64,000 nucleotides of DNA from Sweltsa coloradensis (taxonomy: Eukaryota; Arthropoda; Insecta; Plecoptera; Chloroperlidae), in NCBI GenBank assembly GCA_024449915.1, contig JAMZAV010001270.1:124001-188000 (forward strand), given 5' to 3'. Below are positions 46,711 through 55,700 of the stretch, one piece after another. Under the pieces are notes generated by a model, which was given only the letters and a program-made list of their open reading frames with translations, ran no database searches and was not told the DNA's origin. A program made the translations under genes and the position numbers. Position 1 is the stretch's first letter, and each line of letters starts with the position of its first letter.

Positions 46711-49700
46711 ATGTCAACAATAGGGAAGAAAACAAGAGAGGCAATTTTGGACAGGTAAATTATTAAGTTGTTTTTAAATTTCTTGTGATTATTAATACAA
46801 TACAATTTAGTATGGTATATTCTAAAAATGAATACCCAATCAAAAAAAGAGTAACCTTTTTCAATTTCTGATAATAGAGATGGTGAAGAAAATACTTTGA
46901 GGTTAAAAACGACTTCGGAGACTACAGCTGCTGATGTTGGTGCATCACATAAAACTAACCTCAAACCTAATAAAAAGAAATCTGGAGACCACAAACACCT
47001 AAACTCAAGTGATTCGTCAAATAGTAAGCAAAAAGGTAAATCGAAACTGAAAAAATGTTTGGTAAGAAACCCCGAGGTCCCTCTATCAAATGGGCCTACT
47101 CCAATCATACGAAAGGGAATACTGAAGAACCCATTGGCCCGACTTGAGAGAGAAGTGGAATCCAAAAAGGACGTTCCTGAGACACATTTCAAGTTCAACA
47201 TTAATTCCAAGTACTCTACTCCTGAATTATATTCATCACTAAGCATAGCAAAGAAAATCTCTACCGCCAAACAAGAGAAGATAAAACCTCCAGCCGAAGC
47301 ATCTGGTGCATCTAAGCAAATCATGGATGACAAGGTTAGACCTACTCACACATCACAATTTTAAATCTTACTAGGCCGCTTTGCGAACGCTTTTTCTAGT
47401 CCCGTTGATGGATGAGCTTTTTTGTAAGTTTTTGGCATGAGTGGGAGTTCTTTACTTTTTCAAGTCCCATTGCAAAATCATTTTTGTTAAATTAGGATAA
47501 TTTTTATAAAGTAAATTAGTATTAATTGCTATGCTAATAGGCCTACCCACCGCCTGCTCGAATGGGATGAACCCAAATAGACTGCCTGTTTTGTGAGTCA
47601 TTTTCCCATGTTAAATAATTGACCAACAAAAGGCAGAGGTTTGTAAGAATTCCGCAAGAAAGCGCTAGCTACGGCGCCTCTTTGCGCCAAACAATTTGAA
47701 GTTGCAAAGAAGCTCCAACTAAAAACCTTTATCTAAGATCTCTGGTTGTCAACTGTTTGTGTGTGTGTGACTGTGTGTACATAAACAAAACCTGTCATGT
47801 TTCTTCATATACTCAACAGAGCGTGCTAGTTACGGCGCAAAAATCTTCTTTCATCGACTGCGATTAGGACCGAAATGTTGGCTGACAAAACAGGCAGTCT
47901 ATTTGGGTTCATCCCATTCGAGCAGGCGGTGGGCCTACCAATTAACCCGAGAGTAGTCGCGCCCCTGTTTGTAACGTTAGTAGTCGCGCGCGGTCCTTTA
48001 GACCGCATTATTTATTATGGGCTAATAACGTTAGGATGACGTTTTGATTACGAATATAAGGTAATTTATAATATATGTAACAGCATACCTGGTTATATTA
48101 ATCAATTATCAATCAATAATCAATAAATAATCAATCAATAATCAATCAAACACAGAAAAGTAGCAAACCTACAAAAAGGTATAGAAATATGTTTTGAAAC
48201 ACCCTGTAGTTCGTATTATTAGTAAACCAAGACAGTAATATTATGCCAACACTGTATGTTGAAGAATAATCAACCTACAATAACAAAATACATGTCTCAT
48301 AATAGTGATTGAGTATGCATATTTTTGCCTCCCTTAGTAGTCGCGCAGCGGTCGAAAAGACCGAGCAACCAAACAGGACCTCTTATCTTAGATGAAGTTC
48401 TGCAGAAAACTGAATCGCGTATTGCACACTGGCTTCACAAATCTATTTTGGGAAGGTAGGCGGAACTAGACAAGCCACACATGCGCGCTGTGCAAATACC
48501 AACTGTTGAAAAAAAAAGTCGGTCTAAAAGACCACACGCGACTACTCTCGGGTTAATAGAATGTAAAACAACTGGAGGCTCGAAGATTTGATTTTTAAAC
48601 GCATTGTAGGTGATTGTTGTCAAGTTTCTATAGATATACTTGTTAATTATTCATTATCATCATTATCCATCGCCGTTTCCTGCTTCTGGCAGGGTCAGCT
48701 TGGGTTTAGCAACAAAAAATTTCCACTTCCTATCCTCCCACAATCGTATCTCTTCCACATCTTCCCAGCTCTCTCCTCTTGCCTCCAAGTCTTCTGCAGT
48801 GGCAGTGGCGCACCGAGGGGGGGGGGGGGTTAACCCCCCCCGAGCCAGAAAAGTGCTGAAAAAACACCTGACAGATGCTGGATCGAATGCAAAATACACA
48901 AATTGGAGAATCCAAAATGAAATTGTTTCTTCAATAAATGAAATAATTTTGAAAAAGCTGGTAAACCATGTGAATGCTTCTTTGTATTTCTCGGTCATGT
49001 GTGATGAGACAACATATTATTATGTTGCTGGAACGACCCAACTTTCATTTTGTGTAAGATTTGTTGAGAAGTGTGCCATTCGTGAAGAGTTTTTGCAGTT
49101 CATTCCTGTTCAAGATGTGTGGAGCTGGGCTTGCAGATGTAATCTGTAGGCCTACTGCAATGGAAGAAATGGACTTGGAAACTGATAAATTGGTGGGGCA
49201 GGGGTATGATGGGGCAGCTGCCATGTCTGGTCACTTGAGAGGGGCTCAAGCCATAATTCAAGAAAAACATCAGAAAGCTCATTATGTGCACTGCGCATCA
49301 CACTCGTTCAACCTGGCTGTGGTTTATCTGAAGTAAGAAATTGCATGGGTGTGTTTGAAGAAACATGGGAGTTTTTTAAGTACCCCAAACGACAGAATGT
49401 TCTAAAGGCAGAAATTGAAAAATTAGAAGAAGGCCCCAAGACACAAAAACTGAAAGGAATGTGTCCCACTCGCTGGGTTGAGTGCCACAACTCCCTCAAA
49501 TCTTTCATTGATTTGCTCGAGCTCGTTCTTAATGCTCTGGAAGTGATTTCAAAGTGGAGTGACAAGACAGCTGGTATTGATGCACGGCTGCTTGCGAATT
49601 CCATTTGCAATTGTAATTTTAAAATGGCGCTCTTTGTCACCAGCTCTGTTTATGAAATTACTTTGCCACTCAGCATATATCTACAAACAGAGGCCATAGA

Positions 49701-52700
49701 CCTTAAACTTGCAGTCGACTCCGCTATGAATGTGAAAACGACTCTTGAAAACATGCGCCAAAACGCAGATGAACGGTTCCATTAATTATTGGAAAACGTT
49801 TCGGAGATCTGCAGCAAGCTAGATGTTACGATTGCAAGACCAGGAATTGTTGGTCGTCAAACACACAGAGCTAACGTGCCAGTGGAAAATCCAGAGGATT
49901 ATTTCCGAATGGCACTTTTCATTCCGTTTCTGGTTGAGACCAAAGGGGCGATTAACGTAAATTTTGTTTCGCACAGTAAAACACTAAAGCCTTTTCAGAC
50001 CCTTCTAAGTTCTAACACCCTTAGAAGGTGAACTTCATGATTCGGACAGATGTGTGGTGAACCTGATTGACCTAGCTGACATTTATGAGCTTCCATCTGA
50101 TATCAAGGGTGAGGTAATCTTGTGGCAAAAATGCAATAAACTGATAGTAACAATTTTTTTTAACCCCCCCCCCAAACCAAATCCTGCGTGCGCCACTGTC
50201 TTCTGCTATGATGTCCTTCCATCTCTTCCTGGGTCTACCCCGTCTTCTTCTTCCTTCTTCAATCCTTTTTTCATACATTTTCTTGGGCATCCTATTTTCC
50301 CCCATTCGTTTCATATGTCCATACCATCTCAACCTTTTCCTTCCTATTCTGTCACTTAACTTTTCTACACCTAGCATTATTCTATCCCTTGTCGTCTTGC
50401 CCACTGTGCTCCTCAGGAATCTCATCTCTGCCGCCTGCATCTGACTCTTCTCTCGATCTCCCATTGTCCAGGTTTCTGCTGCATACGTAAGGATCGGTAT
50501 GAAATAAGTTTTATAAAGTGTCATCTTACACTGAATAGGTATTTCCCTATCCCACACTAGGCCCCGTATGGGCCCGGGGTAGAATTGGCCCAGAGCATGG
50601 CTCTGCTAATTGTAAAAGGCGATTTAAGAGAAAAAGTCCACCTCACTAACATCAGCTAGTATGAAGGGTAGTATTTTACTCCCTGAAAATAGAGGCGAAC
50701 TCTGGCAAGAGTTGTCGGGGACCTTGCCCCCTTCCCTTGACGACCCCGTGACGACGATGACGACAATAGGGTTGGCTTGGTCGCTTTGATTTACTGTCCC
50801 CCACTGAAAATCAGTTATATAACTGAGTGGGTAGACTCTAAATACAATTTTTTTTATTTTTGGATGAGCGAAGCGAAGACTTCAATTTCACCGACCCCCC
50901 AAAAAATTTAGCTCGGGTGTTTTTTTGTTTTTTTTTTTGTTTTTTTTTTGTTTTTTTGTTTGTTTTTCTGTCTGTTTGTTCGCTCTCTACCGGGCAAACG
51001 GCATATGCGATCTTGATGAAAATTTGACAGGACCTTCGAAATCTCTGAACTTAGACTTGCTACGTTTTTGGGTACAATCGAAGAAATATTTCTCATGAAT
51101 ATCGTACTTTTACGATTTTTTTTCGATTTTTAGTGCGATATTTTCGTGCCATTTGGGCCAATTCTGACCAAACGGGTGGGGCTACAACGTTCATATTTCA
51201 CATGGACATTAAGGTAATGGTGATGTATTGCTATCTGAAAGAAAAAGTTGAAAAGGTTAGCCAGAATCGAGAGAAATAAAGCTTTTAATATACGTTTTTT
51301 TGACTTTTTGTGCGATATTTTCGTGCCATTTGGGCCATTCTGACCAAACGGGTGGGGCTACAACGTTCATATTATACATGGACATTAAGATTATGGTTAT
51401 GTAGTACCTTTGAAAGAAAAGTGGAAAATTTAGCCAGAATCCATAGAAATAAAGCTTTTAATACAAGTTTTTTACGGTAAATAATACCAATTGACAAGAA
51501 ACAAAAGAAACTTGACAACATTCACCTACAATGCGTAGGCAGCAAAACAAAGCACTTGCAAAAGTAAAGATATCCCACGTAAACTAAAACCTTTAAAAAG
51601 CTCATCCATCAACGCGGCGGGACTTTAGCGTTTTCCTAGTTTTTATTAATGACACCACGAACGATGACGAAGACAATGACGACCGCGACGTGAGAATCCC
51701 CATTTCCTCCCCTTACCCGTGGCTGGTTCTGACCAGCATGGGCCCCTCCTCCTAGAGGTGTTAGAGTGGTGCATTATGACCTAACAGTTGACGTGTCCTT
51801 AATCCAAATAAACAAACAAAGGCCTTTCACACTCTGGTAAAAATTACTGGTCTTTTTTTTATTCTGATGTTAATCTCCTTTTTTATCTTTCCATTTTCCA
51901 TTAGGCCTACTTCACTTCCTAGATAACTAAAACTATCCGCCACTTTCAGGGTTTCTCCTCCAATGTTTATCTATGCTTGATAATTCCCTGTGTGTGTCCC
52001 CTTCTCCTGGCATAGTTACAACCTCACTCTTTACAACACTTATTTTCATACCGGCTTCTTCTATGTTTCTATTCCACACGTCTGTATATCTTTGGAGTAC
52101 CTCCTCATCACTGCCTCCTAGATGTTCGTAGATGTTCGTGCTGGTAATTAAACAAAAAGTAGATATTGATAACTTTGTTGTTTGATAATATAAGGCAAGG
52201 GCTAATCTAATAGGCATGTTATTTTTATTATTATTTTTATTTATGTTAGCCTCCTATTCCTAATCATATTAAAAATCAATAGGCTTAGGTAGCCTACTTG
52301 GGCCCTAGTCTTGACTAGGCCACGAGCTAAACAATATTATTACTTTCCATCAAGCAGTGGCGCGTAATAAATGGGAGTCTGGGGGGGGCCTGGGTGGCAC
52401 AATTTCCTTATTTCCCTGTAGTTCATGCAAAGAAAGACCTACTTGTTTTAGTTAGATAATGGCATCCCGGTATCTTACAACTTCTTGCACGCACCATTGC
52501 CTATTATGAAGAAAAATACAGCTCAACTCTGGCATGATGACATTTTAATCGTATGCAGATCGTATGTAAACAACGAAAACAAAAGAAAGCTCTTGGGGAC
52601 GGTAACTAGCGTGTGGGAAAAAAGTGCGAATTGTCTTCAACAATCAAAACCTGTCGCGTGGACAGGCAGGGAACGAGGAGCCACGACGAACATCTAGGAG

Positions 52701-55700
52701 GCAGTGCTCCTCATACTCGGACCATGCCACCAAGTCATCAGCAAACAACATATCCTCCACATCTTCCATTGCCTCCATCTTTCCCTTGCTGTGGATGTTA
52801 TCCATCACGATTATGAATAACAGAGTTGACAACACACTTCCCTGCCATAACACTGTTGTTATTTGGAACCACCCTGACAATCCAAATTGTATTTTCACAG
52901 AGCTTTCACAAACTTCATAGGCCCTACATACTTTTCACCCTATCAGCCCATTATCCACTCCTTTTCTTTCCAGACTCTCCCATACCACTTTCCTTGGCAC
53001 ACTATCATACGCTTTTACTATGTCCAAGAAGATACTCATTCTTCTTCCAAGCTTCCAACTCTTTTCCATGGCTGTCTAAGTAGCTACGAATATTTTTTAT
53101 TTACGAATTATTATAGGCCTACACCTGAAAAAACTCATATTAAAACTTTTATTTCTATGGGTTCTGGCTAACTTTTTAACTTTTTCTTTCAAAAGGCAAT
53201 AGGCCTACATCACCATTACCTTAATGTCCATGTGAAATATGAGCGTTGTAGCCCCACCCGTTTGGTCAGAATTAGCCCAAATATCACGAAAATATTGCCA
53301 AAAAATCGTAAAAGTACGATAGCCGATTCATGAGAAATATTTCTTTGATTATAGGTAGCCCCTACCCAAAAACGTGGCAGGTCTAAGTTCAGAGATTTCT
53401 AAGGTGCCCTCCAATTTTCATCAAGATCACATAGGCCTAAGCCGTTTGCCCGGTAGAGCACGAACAAACCGACTGAAAAACAAAAAAACGAGCTAATTTT
53501 TTTGGGGGGCAGTGAAATTGAAGTCTTTGCTTTGCTCATCTAAATAAAATAAATAAATTGTATTTAGAGTCTACCCACTCAGTTATATAACTGATTTTCA
53601 GTGGGGGACAGTAAATCAAAGCGACCAAGCCAACCCTGTAGGCCCCGACGCAATCGACGAGCGAGCGATAACCAACCAAAGATCGTTATTTTTAGTAGGA
53701 AATATAGCAATCAGTGGTATGGACAGTGCGACCACCCGCGAATCAACGCCAGAATCAACAAGGCCGATTCAGCACAACTCTGAATTTATTATGTGCTTCG
53801 TTGCTAGGACGGCTCCAAAATCACCGTTTACAAACTCCTAAGACAAGAACTGATGGACTTCAGTCCAAATCAGAAGTTAAAAAACTTCTGACTTAGGCGG
53901 GAATCGAACCCTGGACCTTCTGCATTGGAACGAAGATACGCTAACCACAAGACCAACGAGCCACACAACATGAACATTTCTCATGAAAATCAAAATTTTG
54001 CGGGTTTTTTCTTTTTTTAAACAATTCTTTGACATAGAATAGAATAGAATAGGTCATGTCAACACCTACATGCTTTATCCTATTGTAATGTTTTTTTCAC
54101 AGAACCTTAGTTTTATGAATTAATATATTGGTGTTAAATTTGAGCGCAATCAAATAATTATTTCTTATAAAAATCGCAATTTTACGATTTTCTTTTTCTT
54201 TTTTAAAATTACGATTAGTGAAAAAATTTGAAATATAAATTAATTTTATATTTAATTTAATTAAATTTAAAAATATTCTTCAACTTAGTAATGATTTTTG
54301 CACAAAACAACAGGAAATCCGCATAACACATGGCAGCTCAATGCACCAATTACGCTCATCCAACTACGCGCCAGAAAAAGCAGCTAGCTTCCTAGTAATA
54401 ACATTTTTGTTTTTCTTAATATGTAGGCCAGGCCTACCAGTTCTATCAAACCTGCTGTTGTACCCAGTTAATACATTTGGATTTAAACAATCGAAGTAGG
54501 CCTACACTTTTTACACTTTTACTCAATTGGAAGTTTATCAAACTCTTTTTACACCAGAGATAAAAATAGAATTTTGCAATTTTTTTTAATTACACATGAT
54601 CCGAAAAGAGTTTTCAACAACAGATCCCCTTACATATTGAAATTATGTACATTCTTTACATCAGTCATTTTCTCAACTAAAGGGCCCCTTACACAGGGAA
54701 GTTGAAAAAGTAAAAAGTAAAAAGTGAAAAGAACGAGTAGCTTTCGAAGCCTTCACACGGACAAAGAGAAAAAGTTTGTGCCTGGCGTCACCTCTCGGCC
54801 TTTGTGCGAAACTGATGCGGCAAGAAGGGGTTACTAACCATGACAATTGTTTTCTTCAATCTTGATCTTCACACAGTACTGGCGCGTGTTTGTTTACAAG
54901 ACCTAGGGCCTAGTGGAGCCTAGGCCTAGGCCTAGGTTAGGTACAAACCTGATGCTAAAAACGGCAACGTCACTGCCAGCCTTTCTTCAGCCGCGATTGG
55001 GTTCCGCATTGCCTCTCTATTTTGGGGCAAACTAAATGTGCTAGTTTGGTAGACGCTATGAAACACAATTTTTGCGCGTATTTTTCAAGTTGACAGAATA
55101 ACATTCAGATGACAATCGGGCAGGAATTTCCACCGCCCTTATACATCAAGCTGTGGCAAAGGTGTTACGTTTTTCTGCATCTTGATTTCTTACCAAAGTT
55201 GAACTCAATGACAACGTTGTCGACCAATCACGGTCAACTCTTCAAGGCCATTCTACTTTTCACTTTTTACTTGTCGAGCAGAGTCCGACAAGTTGGGAGA
55301 CTTTTCACTTTTTACTTTTTTAACTTCCCCGTGTGAAGGCAACTCGAAAAGTCCCATAAGCTGCACGCTATCTCTACTACAAAAAAGCTACTTTTTCTCC
55401 TCACTTTTTCTTTTTACTTTTCCAACTCCTCGTGTAAAGGGCCCCTTAATAGTTTGGCATAAAATTATTTTTAATTTTAACACTTAACCATTCCAAAATA
55501 TTTAACATACTCTTTATTGGCATTGATCTCCCACATTTTATAATACACCTCATGGCTTTATTTTGTAGAATCTGCAATTTATCTTAATCATTTCTATTTA
55601 CGTGATAGGCCTAACAGCACTGTAGCACAATATTCAAAATGAGGCTTTATAATACTAGGACCTATTATATGTACCTACAAGGAAAACGCTAAAGTCCCGC

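Larger units (their letters stand above)
50559..51827 (+). mobile_element. SINE2-type element, interrupted
   Basis: The head is GGCCCCGTATGGGCCCGGGG and TAGAATTGGCCC at 50560-50590, the body runs to 50770 and resumes at 51645 with GACGA-rich repeats, and the tail is AAATAAACAAACAAA. CACACT lies on both sides (50553-50558, 51828-51833). The head resembles a SINE head seen in other marine invertebrates. 50770-51642 is inserted SINE-A plus HINE. Confidence 0.7.
48663..53080 (-). pseudogene. LINE ORF2 (reverse transcriptase to C-terminus), fragmented
   Basis: Readable pieces: RMSIFLDIVKAYDSVPRKVV (motif A), VLWQGSVLSTLLFIIVMD (motif B), MLFADDLVAWSEYEE (motif C), RYTDVWNRNIEEAGMKISVV, FSYLGSEV, VWDREIPIQCKMTLYKTYF, LTYAAETWTMGDREKSQMQA, GRKRLRWYGHMKRMGENRMP, RRRRGRPRKRWKDIIAEDS and finally EDVEEIRLWEDRKWKFF before a stop at 48663. 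These are the hallmarks of an RTE-like LINE ORF2. Small indels, including a TAGGCCCTA at 52918-52926, also break the frame. The 5' part with the endonuclease is missing. Confidence 0.8.
48640..53100 (-). mobile_element. LINE with APE-type ORF2 C-terminal half, hosting two hAT elements and a SINE2
   Basis: The reverse transcriptase runs right to left: motif A near 53010, motif B and C at 52860-52730, thumb and linker at 52100-51835, and the C-terminal end at 50553-50207 and 48789-48663. The interrupting blocks are a hAT MITE (52109-52706), a SINE2 (50559-51827) and a hAT element (48798-50198). Each insertion has direct repeats. Removing them restores the order of one LINE. Confidence 0.8.
47371..53543 (-). 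mobile_element. HINE broken into pieces by later insertions
   Basis: The 3' end (CTAGGCCGCTTTGCGAAC, GTTGATGGATGAGC) lies at 47371-47530. A middle piece (GCATTGTAGGTGATTGTTGT) lies at 48600-48650. The rest, including the CCCACCCGTTTGGTCAGAAT block, runs from about 53105 to 53543 and ends TTTGCTCATCTAA. The order matches intact HINEs, so the TIR element, piggyBac-like MITE and LINE were inserted into it. The 53-kb piece carries several TAGGCCTA-type insertions absent from sibling copies. Confidence 0.6.

Noticed and set aside
48826..48840. Poly-G/poly-C run as a regulatory element
   Set aside because: It lies just inside hAT ends, where such runs are common in this window (25129, 31720, 32815, 50166).
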